A DNA stretch of 64,000 nt, taken from positions 36,394,889-36,458,888 of the forward strand of contig CANTUZ010000005.1 in assembly GCA_947846985.1 (NCBI GenBank), in the 5' to 3' direction. Made by a program: the position numbers and the translations under genes. The notes under the pieces were generated by a model. It worked only from the letters and a program-made list of their open reading frames with translations. It was not told the DNA's origin and did not search any database. Positions within the stretch are counted from its first letter, which is position 1. Every line of letters begins with the position of its first letter. This document shows positions 36,664 through 48,200 of the stretch, in pieces. The DNA comes from Fratercula arctica (taxonomy: Eukaryota; Chordata; Aves; Charadriiformes; Alcidae).

Positions 36664-39600
36664 CGGCTCCCCTACTGCCTTTTTCCTGCTTGTCTACAGC
36701 CGCGCACCTGTTGTAAGCGACTGCTGTGCAGGGAACGGGGAGCGACCGAGTGAGGCGGCCGGTGCGTCCCCTCGGGTGGCTGCTGAGGGGACAGCGGGGC
36801 GTTGTCGCAGCCCGGCTTCACCACAGCCCGGGGGAGGGAGGCCGGCAGCGCCCGCCGTGAGGGGAGGAAACGCCGCGGGCCTTCACAAGTAGCCGCGGGC
36901 CGGTCCTAATCGCGGCAGCCGGCCCGGGAAGCTACTGGACGAACCGGGCGGCGGCGGGTGCTCGCCCGGCGGCCAGTGACCCCCGGCCGCTTGCGGGGCA
37001 GTGGGCGGGACAGCAGCGCTCCCTCATCTCGTCCCTTTGGGGGGCTGATGGAGGGGACCCCTTTCGAGTGGCCGGAGTGACCTCCAGCAGCCTGTGTCGA
37101 GGGGCCGGAGCGGGAGGCAAGCAGGGAGGAAGGGTAGAGCTGAGCAGAGCTCCCGGCTGCCTCGGTGAAGGCCCCTGCAGGCCTTCCTGCAAAACGTACA
37201 CTTGCACCCTGGGGTTCAGCTTCTGCAGACCAAAAATCTAATCTTGTCGTGTGATCCCTATCTTGGGCTAATTTTCAGAGCAATCCTGTTGTTAACACAT
37301 TCGGCAGACGCCACTGTAGGTTTGCAGGCAAAGTCAACAAAAAGCTTACCCACATGCCCGGTCTCTGAATCCAGACACAATTTTATGTATCCCAAGTCAC
37401 AGAATAAACCTGGGGGTTAGTTCTGCCAATGAAACCATATCACTAGACTAACTTTAAAAGCCTAATGCCACCAGGTAACGCCATTGCTGGTGGTGTTGTG
37501 GCAGTGTTTTGAACAGTGGTCTGAGGGACCACCACGCTCAGGGCTTTCATTCAGAGGGCTTGTGGGTCCAAAACGGGGAGAAGAAACCACTGGTGGGTTG
37601 TTGGTTGGTCACCCTGGCCAGAGCCGCGTGAGCAGGGACAAGCGCTGTGCGTCAGGGTGAGCCTGGGCGCTGCCCTGCTCCATGTCTTCATCTGCAGTGC
37701 GACCACTGCTGTCCACAGTCCAACCGGTACGTTGTACCAGGTATGCCGATTCGTGGTTTCTGTTGAATTTAGTTGCAGCAACCGGTGCAGCTAACATAAA
37801 AGACTTTGTTGCTCAGCGCTGGATTGAAGGGATATGCTTTATACCTTGCAAGTGCTAACTTACCATCCCCCTGTAACATGGTATTGTAGAATGCTATATA
37901 ACCATCTGTACCAATCGGGCTTTGCACAGGCCTCTGAAAAAACAAGTTCCTTGCACACAAATTGTCGGGTCTGAAGTTCCTGGGAAGAGAAAAGATGGAA
38001 GAAAACAGAGAATCAAATATTCTAAGAAAAAAACATTTTGTTTATAGCAATAAGTACACCAAAATAAATGCCTAGTGAGACAAATATGTAAGATTTTTTG
38101 TTCAAAGCTCATGAAACAGTTTGAAAGCACTTTTTTTTTTTTTTAGATTATTTGAGTTTGCATATGATTTGTACAGTAAGTCACTGGGAATTTTAAAATA
38201 GGAGTGGATAGTTATGGGCAGATACGAAGGTGATGATGCCTTCCTAAATACACTTTTGAAAAGTTAAGAGGTGACAATCAGTACAAAACTTACTTGATAG
38301 ATAGTCGTGAAGAGATAGTAATCACAATATGGATTTTTCTGCATAGGAATAATTACAAAAAGCACGTTTTAAACATTAAATCGTCAGATCATGCTTTGAC
38401 CATCACAGACCAGCAGTTATGAGACAAAATACTTGACTTAGATTGGAATTACTTACAGGACAGTTGGATTTCCTTCTAGCTTAGTGATGATGACTTAATG
38501 TATAATTCTTCTGCTCTTCAAAACATCTTAGATGATGTGAAAGAGAGTTACTTAGATGTGAAATTCTGATGAAAGGGCAGGGACTTTGGTGGGGGGTTGG
38601 GGCTTCATTTTTTGGCTCGGGAAGGTAATGGAGGCCTGTTCTGAATTAAAACTGTAAATCCAGCGTATTCAGATTTTATGAGAGATTACTAAATTGAATG
38701 AAGCAATACTGCATAGTACCTGAACTGGTAGAAAATAAACACACTTCTGAGGAACTGTAAAAAAAGGCAGAACAAAGTTATTTGATTTATTGCAAAAAAA
38801 AAAGGGGGGGATGTATTTTATCATACATCACCTCTGTCTTTTCTGGGTTTGAATTAAGTATTTTTATTTTTTGATTATCACAAGAAAGAATAATTCAGCT
38901 AGTAGTTGTGAACACTTAATTTGCAATACTTTGCAATGATGCATGGAAAGTCTAAAAATCATGTACATAAGTTATTCTGCTGCTTTGGAAAATTGAGAGG
39001 CCATAAAATCAGTAGCTTAAATCACACAGCTTTATAACAAATATTCAAAGACTTGTGAAGCTCTCTTCTAAGTAGCATTGTTAGAAGATCTGGAAAAGAG
39101 AATAATTCTGAAGTCCCCTATTTTCTCAAAGGTCTCTTATTATTAATCTGTTCTGATACAATGTTGCGGTTTTTTCAGCAGATGGTTCTATTGCATTCAG
39201 TTTTACAGCTTTCAAAAAACAAATTTCCACTTGCAAGTCAGGCTTGTTTGAAGTAGAAGTTACATATGACACTGCGGGACCAAAGTCTGCTTCATTTGCT
39301 AGTGAGACTGGAATTTTTGCTTCCATTTGATGAAGACATCAGTAGTTATTTGCACAAATAAAAAAGTGGGATTTGGCTTCCACAATTTGTGAAATATGTC
39401 AAAATTGAATTAGTAAAGTGGGGTTTCGAAACAAATCTGTATTTTACCCAAAAAAAGATAAATTATTTGGAATATATTCAGTGAGAAAATCTGTTTGCTC
39501 TCACTCACCTGATGAAATAACTGGTCTAGTGTCACTGCTCTTAAAAGGTTCTACCGTAGGACAGTGGACAAAAGACAGTGCATCATCTCTTGAGCTGATT

Positions 39601-39870
39601 GCCCCAAGACATTCTGCTGTACTGTTGCAGCAGCTGAAACAATACAGTTCACCAAAGCTGCCTTTCTTCTCGGGGAAGTACTGGCTACTTTGTACAGAAA
39701 GCCAGCAATAGCTCAGTGCTTCTTTCTCACCCTTTTCTGCCTAGAAAGTTGAAAATAATTATAATGAATTAATATAACTGGAGGAACCTGTCAGAGGATT
39801 AAAATACGCAATGCAGTATCCCTAATGATCTGGAATAGTTAATTAAGTTCTCTTACAAATGAGTTCCAAA

Positions 39871-39895
39871 AATAACTTACTTTCAGTAAGTTATT
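39871..39895. repeat. Perfect inverted repeat, 10-bp arms, 5-base loop
   Basis: AATAACTTAC, loop TTTCA, GTAAGTTATT. It could form a small hairpin. At this arm length it may occur by chance in 64 kb of AT-rich DNA. Confidence 0.9.
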
Positions 39896-42800
39896 CTGAG
39901 AAACAGTCACTTTAGCGTACCTGAGCTGCAGTGCCTAGTAGAAAAGGGCCAATTATCCAGTGATTGGCAGTTAAAGGTGAACCGCTGAGGTTCTTAATTA
40001 AAAGATTTCCTATTATAATCATCAGTAAGTAATGGAATACTGCATATATAAAGCAGGCGTAATGTTAGAAGAACATTTCTATTTTGAAACAAAGATTTCG
40101 AAAATTGTCTCCTCCGTTGCTTACCATGCTAAGTCCGAAACAGGAATGTTATGGTTTTCATGGGTGCAGCTGGCACTGTGCCACTATTGCCCCTCGTTAG
40201 TGTCCTGCTCTGACTCTCTTGTAGCCAGAGGTGTTTCCCTCATCTAACAGGTGGCAGAATTTTTGCTGCTGTTAATACCCAAAGCTGTTTATGTAATACA
40301 GAAAAATGATTTGAGATTCTACAAGAGGATACTTCTGTCTTTTTAACTGAGAAACTGGCTGTGGAGCTTCTTTAGCTGTGGGTCATTGACAACTTTCCCG
40401 AATTTTCACTTAACCTCACAGTAAACAGGATATTATCAACTCTTCCATGAGATACGCAAATTTTGGGAAAAAACTTTTGGTCTGGAAGCATGAGATGTAT
40501 TGACATACTACTAAAATCTGAATGAAAGGAATTTCTCAGGAGGCATATCTCCCCGTCTGGGTGTAGAAGACTCAAGGTCATTCTGTCTACGTTTCAAGCT
40601 CCCCAGATGTAAAGAGCTTTGCTCTGAATGCTGCATAGCCATGCATTATGCCCAAGATAATAAAACCTACTAAGATTAGCTCAAACACCTTGTAACACTG
40701 TTCACCTCCTTTTAGACAGAAAGAGGCATGCAGTGACTTCAGGTCTATCTCCAACCACTCGCACAGATATGGCCCCGGTGATCAATGCTGTACGTGAAGG
40801 ATGACTTACCAGGCCTATGGGCTTCTTGCTCTTAAGTGCTCCATATAAACACCACTAAAAACATATACAGCTAATCCTGTAGTTCCTAGTTCTGGCAAGA
40901 CAAGGCTAGTCATTTTCGTAGGTGATTTGACTTGTTTCTGCAGAACTATGAAATACAGCAACTTTACTTTGTCCTCTGCTTAGCATTCAAGAAGACTCTT
41001 AGACCTGTGTTCATGAACCACTGCAACAGAAACAGAATTTAGCCTAATATATTATTATATAAGTTCTTGACTGGTAAGTAATGGTCCTCATATGATGCCA
41101 GTTTTTCTTAGCTTTGGATGAACTTAATCAATCTACTAGTCTTCAGCGAGTCAGAAGTATAAAATTAACCTTATAAAGTCACGCCTCCGTCAAAATGACC
41201 ACTCCAGTGGTCCATTTCCAGCAGGCACTAACGCAAGCTAAAATTAATGTTCACTGACAGCTGAACAGTTTTTTCACTTGACTAGATCTGTTTCCAGTGT
41301 TTGAAATTTTTATTTTATTAGTAAAAGCGCTAACAGTAATTACCACCAAGAGAAACTGTCAAATTTGACTGGCAAAATCATTCATTTACCTTTTCTCTGT
41401 TCAGCTTAGTCCATGGGATTTTAATGTATTTTTCTCCATAGGAAGTCCTTCTGTACTTTCAAGGAGGGAGGAAATGTCTGAGCACCTCTAGCTCACCAGA
41501 AACCCTGTAGTACCAAAGGAGTTTCTATTCTACCTATATCTGTTATTTTGATTGCAATGGAAAAGCTAAGTGTGGATGTTGTATTTACAGGTTAAAGAAC
41601 TTTTATATCCTGTCTTTTTCTCACTTATAAAGAAAAAGATGGATTTTTTAGAAATAAACATTTCAATTTTAAAATTTTTATGTTTTAAGTGCAAAACAGA
41701 TGTGAGAGCTATTCTAATGTTACATTGAAACAAACGTAGATCAGAGATGGGCTTATTATAAAGCACATGTGCAGGATTCAAAACCAAGTCCCTGTTTTCT
41801 AACATGACATGTTTCTTGTGAAGCTGTATTAACTGCCCACGAAGACTCTGAAGATGGAAATTTTGGAGCATTTCTGTATGTTAGGGACTAGGATATATTA
41901 ACCATTCTAGAGAAGAAAAAGATCTTTTAGTCTTAGTAATCCTTATGTGTTCATCATGCAACAACTTTGAGCCTACCACTATGGGCTTAATTTATTGGGA
42001 GTTAGCCATCTATTTGATATCTGCAAAACACCCAGGAAAAATGTGGTCATGGATAATAACCCATAAGAACAGAGAGAAATTAGCTATTTAGTTAATGAGG
42101 TTAAGCTTCTCCATCATCATGGGCTAAACCACTGGGATCTTGTAGGCAGAAATGACTGGGATATTTTTACAGAGATGCAGAAATTTAGAGAAACAGCTTT
42201 CAAAGAAAAGAGTCAGAAAATGGAACTGGTGCGATGAAAATCTAAAAATGAACTATAGTATCTTACTGTGGCGGTATATATTTTAGGGACATTACTCACT
42301 CACTAAATAGTTCTGTGATTCGTCATTGGTTAAGAATATTTGAGCAGGTTAAAGCTGATGATGTTTCAGGGGAATAAGCAAACAGCAGCTTTTTTGGCCC
42401 ATTTGTTTCACTGCAAAAATCTTCCCGTATCATAAAATATTTATAGCATAGCTTTAAGTAATAAAAAGGGCTATTTTCTTTCTATTCCATTGTTCTGTTC
42501 AATTTTGCCATTACAAATAATGTTAATAACTTTAACAATCAAAACTGTTTTTAACTGTGTCATACTTAACACTCTTTTCATCTCTCAGTCAGATTTTTCA
42601 AGAGAGAATCTAGTAAGTATGGAGCTGTTTTGACCTAATTAGCAGAGTAGCGAGTTTAATTTTGAGTGATACAGGATAAAGCATTTTATCACTGCAAAAA
42701 AGCAACCAATCAATTGTAACTTTCAATGTCCCGTTGAACTTTATTACATCATGTGTGGTATAAACCACTGACATAATCTGCCTCTGATTTTGAGACCTCA

Positions 42801-44949
42801 AGGAAGGGTGGCTGTGACAGTGCCCTTTGAAATAACACTGAAGCATCAGCTCCCATGTCAACATCATGCTCTAATCAGTGCAGTCTTTTTTGTTGCAGGG
42901 TCTTCCACCTTATAATTGACCCTGACATATGCTATTCACTCTGCCCCTTGGCTTTGGACATATAATTCCTGTCATGGTCAATTATTAGGTGATAGAGCCT
43001 GCAACCACAGGGGCCATTGCTTAAAATCATCCTACACAGTAAGCCCTGAAATGACCAAATTCAAATCTCACTGGAGGGGAAGAGGGGATCTAGTCTTTGA
43101 TAAAACTAATATTCTTTTCACTTCTATATAGAAAAATGTCAATTTCCATCATCCTATATATTACTGAGACAAATGGTGACAGTGCTATTTCTGAAACAGG
43201 TTAAGGAAGAGTACAAAAGCCTTTACCAAACTTGACATACTCTGAAATGAGGAAATTGTCTGTACGAGCATACAGTATGCATAAAAATTAGATTACACTA
43301 CATTTGAAAGGCAGATGAGAGCTTAAGAGTGACAAGTGGGCAAGTGCTAAAAATAAGGGCATGTTACTTCCTTTCCAACGCTGCTTTGTCTGTATGCTTT
43401 CGTTGATGTTGTTTAAGCTTTGAAGTAAAGAAATACTTTGCAAGAGCCTGAAAGACACTTCTGATTGCTATATTGATAAGAACTGGTTTTGAACAAAAAG
43501 GTCTCTTCTAGTTGTCCCATTGGTTCTACAATGCCTTAGAAACTGGGCAAAGACAAAAAACAGGACACCTGGTCTCCAGTCTCGGTGTAAGCATTATGAT
43601 TTTCAAAAACAGTTTTGCAGTCATTGTATTACTGCAATAACATTACAGAATTGTTACAACTTCAGGAATAAGAGCTGAGACGAGCAGAAGTTTACCACTG
43701 CAGAGATTTACTTGAAAGGCCAGGTTGTGGACCATGTGTTCATTTCACAGATTCTCTGGCTGTAGTCACCTATGCCCTTAACCCAGAGGGACAGCTGTCC
43801 CTGGTTTTTGCTGCATGGACATTAATTTCAGTTTGCTAGTTGACATTGCCTGGTTTGGGTGGTTTATTTGGTTAGTTAGTTGGGGTTTTTTTTATAAAAG
43901 CTGAAGGGAATTTTGATAATCTGTAATCTTTTCAGTCACAAATTATTATCTACAGGAATCTTGCACTGATTTGTTTCACTGTTGACAATTGGCTTAATTC
44001 TTTTGTACCTAAGCAACACAGCTCAGAAATGATCCTTAAAAGACCTTTGCAAATCTGCTGAGTTTTACAGGTAATACAAACTATAACATTCTTAAAAATG
44101 TGATTTGGTGATGTCTTTATTACATATCTTAGCCTGAATAGACAAAGCTCTAATTAACATTCATAAAATTATCTAAGTCTTTTAAAATCCCATCTGTACA
44201 GTTTGTCTTAATGATGTGTACATAGCAGAGCAATCCCAATAAATACCAAGCACATACAATGCAAGTGCTCTTAATTTAAACCATACCGCTGATTAATGAT
44301 AGAGTATTCTGAAACTGTTGTATGTGTTCTATATTTCAATTGCACGGTTGTTTTAAGACTTGAACACCTTCCTGCTGAGGTACACAGTCCCGCATATATC
44401 TGGGAGCTGTTACTCCAGCAACTGCTGTTACTGTGTGCAGTATCCAAACAAGTCAGCTTTGGAAACTATTGATTTAGCTGCATATGGGTGACTTTACCAG
44501 AATGTGTAACCCAGCTCAGTTTGCAAGGCAAAAACGTAACAGTTATCGAACCTATCAATATATGCAAATAGCAAATTTGCACACCTTCAGAATTAAAGAG
44601 TGCTATTCCTAACATACATGCTTTTTATCTGCCCTGCACATATCACGTGACATCCTAAATATTATTTCATACAAGAGTTAATTCAGCTTTCAGCAGTCTG
44701 CAGTCTGTGAAGCAAGGAGAATAACTCCTGCCTGGTTTATGGTTTAAAGCATGATTGAATATACTAACAGGGCTCCATGAAGTATTCATTTCAATATATA
44801 TAATGTATTTTAAAAATATTTCATCTCTATACGGGTCTCATCATTTAAATAAGTGGAGCATCTCTATTGTGCTTAAGAAGCAGAGGCAATAGAGCCCAAA
44901 AATACTGGGACAGCACCAGTGATCTGAACCTTGGAATTTTATCCTCTGG

Positions 44950-45115
44950 TCAGTAACTTGTTGATCCCTGTGAGATCGTTCATGCAACTTCAGCTGCTCT
45001 TTGTTTCAGTTTCTCTGTCTGTAAAGTGGGCATAGCTGTACCTTGCAGAGTATTTTTTGAGATTTATAGGGGTTTACAACTGCTTAAGTTACAAAACGTC
45101 ATTGAAATAAGTATA
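44950..45115 (+). mobile_element. MIR/CORE-SINE relic
   Basis: TTTGTTTCAGTTTCTCTGTC followed by TGTAAAGTGGGCATAGCTGT, CTTGCAGAGTATTTTTTGAG and a GTTTACAACTGCTTAAGTTA tail follows the MIR core and 3' region (CCTCAGTTTCCTCATCTG, TAAAATGGGGATAATA, CTCATAGGGTTGTTGTGAGG, TAAAGCGCTT). The tRNA-like 5' part is not clear. MIR-type SINEs are ancient and shared across amniotes, so the fragment predates birds. Confidence 0.6.
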
Positions 45116-45212
45116 AAAAAAGAGTCTTTTCAGAAACCGTTTAACTCAGTTGTTCCAAAGATCAGTCCCTGACATTTAGGCAATTAAGGTAAATACTTTG
45201 TGTCTGAAGAAT

Positions 45213-45238
45213 ATAATCTTATAAATTTATAAGATTAT
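45213..45238. repeat. Perfect 26-bp palindrome
   Basis: Left arm ATAATCTTATAAA, right arm TTTATAAGATTAT, no spacer. It is entirely A/T apart from one C and one G. It lies about 100 bp right of the MIR relic. Function unknown. Confidence 0.95.
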
Positions 45239-48200
45239 CTTATTTTTAATGCTTATATGCAGGTTCTTTTGGGGAAGTGTGCAGGGACATCACAAGCAGT
45301 GTTTAAATCTCACCACGGCAACTGAATTTTCTGTGCTCTATCAATAACATATTTGCAGAACTGCCAGATGGGGAGAGAAACTGCAGTGAGAAAATAATGG
45401 TCAGGTTTGTAGTACAACAGAAAAAAGGATCAGACGTTAGATACATGATTTTAAAAGCATATTTTGACTAACTTTAAACGTTTAACAAACTTCTTAAATA
45501 AAAGCTTTGCATTGATCTGTCTGCAAGAATGACAAAAGAAAAAGGTGAAAAAAAAAATCATACAGCTAAAGCTGACACAAATCCTAACCAAATACAATTA
45601 ATACTGAATATAAAAATATGAAATATTTGGGTGATAAATCTTGTGGCTGTATGAGAGTCAGAAGGTTACTATGAGCTTTGCAGTAAAGATTTCTAATAGG
45701 GTCTATCTAGTCTGTCCTTCTTCCATTATGGAGAAGATTGGTAAAACAGGAGAGCTTTGAAAAATTTGATTGTCCCAGGCTACTCCGTATACAACAGCAT
45801 TAAAGAACAAACATTTAAAGACAGCAAACTTGCAAAACCTCTGTGCATTTTTTAACCCATTTTCAGGCAGCATTAGATCAACAACAGAAATAATTGCTGT
45901 CAGTTTGTACTTTTTGACCAATAATTCTCTGTATTTCCTGCAAGAAACTTGAGTGATGCAAATGACCTTATTTTTACAGCATGCTTTTATTAAATAGTTT
46001 ATTATTTTGGCAGACTAATAAAGATTTTGGTATTTGCTTTTATTTGCAATAATATTACCACCACATAAAAAAGGATTTTATGTTCTTTTTGAGGAACAAG
46101 GAGGATAAAAGTGTTGATGGATAGTGCAACTAAGGCATCAGCAATGAGCTGGAAATGAGACACATAAATATGAAAGCAGAGCTAAGAAAATAGAACTGCA
46201 CCCTTGGCCTTTCTTAAAAGAACACGCACATGCCATGGTTCATTCATACAGTTACAGAAACTCCTTTTGTTTTCAGTGAGTCAGTGAAAATATGCCAAGA
46301 CTAAAATATTACTAAGATTCTCAGTTGTTTGGCATATTTCTGTAGTTAATGTGGTTGTGAAATGTTTCTAAGCATTTAGAGAAGTGACTGGTGATCACGA
46401 TGATTTTTTAGAAGATGTATGTTTTGTTTGAAATATAAGTTTGCTCCTCTTTCTAGCTATATCTTAGCCAAAGGTAGTGAAACAATACCGGTTTTCAGTT
46501 TTCCCTTTTTTACCCCCAAACAGACCTAATTCTTCAAAGATCAAAGAGCAGAGACCTAGTAGCCAGGTTAGACAGTCACGCACAAATTTTATAAACAAAA
46601 TTATCAGTCCTCTAATCAAAAAAGCCTAGATAGTGTGTAATAGCATTAAACTTATTTTGTTTTGAATGGGGGGTTCATTTCAGATATTGAAAAAAATTTG
46701 ACTGCAGTATTCATTCTGCAATAATCTGAGCTCCTCGACCACTGGTGATGGTTGATGCTAGGGGTATTTGGCAGGGCGCAAGAGTTGCTCAGCATCTATT
46801 GTAATCTGAACCTAAATTTCTTACGGTAAGGAACATATTTATTCCAACAAATAATTGGATATGCTTTAGAAATAATGGCATAGACTTGATTGAGGGTACT
46901 TGAGATCTGAATTTTACATATAGTCACCCCTCAAAAAGACAGCCCATGCAGAAAAATACGAACATAGAAAATACCACATGAAAAAAAGTAAAGAGGCAAA
47001 TAAAACTTCGCCTCACTGGAAATTTGTATGTTCCATTTGCTTTTTTTAAAAGGCAGTCAGTAAGTGGGAATCATGAAGTATGAGTTTCCTAGAAGTATAA
47101 ATCTAACAATTAATTGTATGTCAAGACTTAAGAATCAAAAAACTGCTTATGCCCATTGCCAGTCATTCACTCCCTGTCAGTAGTAGTTCACATCTTTCCT
47201 GGGATGGCATCCAACCACAGTGGCATCTAAAATATAGCAGGCTATATTGTTACAGTTGGAGGTGAAATCGAAAGTTGCACCAAACAGAAGTGACAAATTC
47301 ACATTGCTCAGTGTTGCCTAGCAATAAGAGATGAGTTTATTATGAACACTGACTCTAACCATCGCAAAGGGGCTTTGTATTCACACCAAAATGCCACTAC
47401 TCTTACAGGCAAAAGGGGCAAAAATAGAGTGGGCAGAAGGAGGAAACAGTCGTAGTAGTTGTAAGCACTCTCTGAATTTCAAGATTCCTCTCTGTCTCTT
47501 GGGAACAGCTCAGGAAGGAAAAGGCAGAGCCTGCCTCTAGCTGAACTCTTGAGGTTGGCCAGGTAGCTTGTTACCGATCTTAATCGTCGTTTTGAATGCC
47601 CTTAGTAGTGCTGTTTCATTAGTAATGAGCTTGTACCTCAGAAACTTTAAATACATAAGATCGTTACAGAATGTTCGCAAGAGCCTCTCAGTAGTTGTTT
47701 TTGTTGTGCAGTGCTTTCCATTTGCTTCAGCTTTATTTTTTTTTTGCTTTTTTTGATTTTTAGAGAAAAGGACAAGACTTCAAGGAGGTTTTCCCTCCTC
47801 AGACACTTTGCTGTTTTCCTTTTTAACCACTGTCTATATGGGAGAACATTTATTTCTATCTGACATTGGACTATGTATCTCAACGTATTAATTACTTAAC
47901 TGTTCACATAAACAGGATTTTCAAGACATTATATAGGTATCCTTGAAGACCTTACTGGCCACCCACCCACATTTTTAGGCACCTAATCAATTTTTAAAAT
48001 CCACACAATAGCTCCTATTAAAAAAAACCCCCACTCCAATAACTGATCTGTTTCTGTGCTTTTATGCCATCTGCATTTTTGACAACTGAATATTTTTGAC
48101 AGCATGGTCCATTGTGTCCAAGTTCACATCAATTTTTTCCTCTTTTTTTTTAAACATCATATGACTACATATATGATAAGAAAATAGGTTATATCGCAGG

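Larger units (their letters stand above)
35860..37165. promoter_or_regulatory. CpG island with presumed bidirectional DPH6 promoter
   Basis: About 1.3 kb of very GC-rich, CpG-dense DNA lies in otherwise AT-rich surroundings and covers DPH6 exon 1. Visible promoter-type sites upstream of the ATG include an ETS core (CGGAAG on the minus strand, plus-strand CTTCCG at 36364-36369, about 120 bp from the ATG) and GC-box sequence (GGCGGGGCGG at 36515-36524). I saw no clear TATA box near the start codon, which suits a dispersed housekeeping promoter. Long open frames here on both strands (for example 35740-36435 and 36380-36661) are low-complexity Ala/Gly/Arg/Pro translations typical of CpG islands, not proteins. 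The exact transcription start cannot be placed from sequence alone. Confidence 0.85.

Noticed and set aside
43485..43540. AAGGTCTCTTCTAGTTGTCC ... GGTTCTACAATG, like a sense CR1 3' end
   Set aside because: Similarity is limited to about 35 bases with no supporting upstream match.
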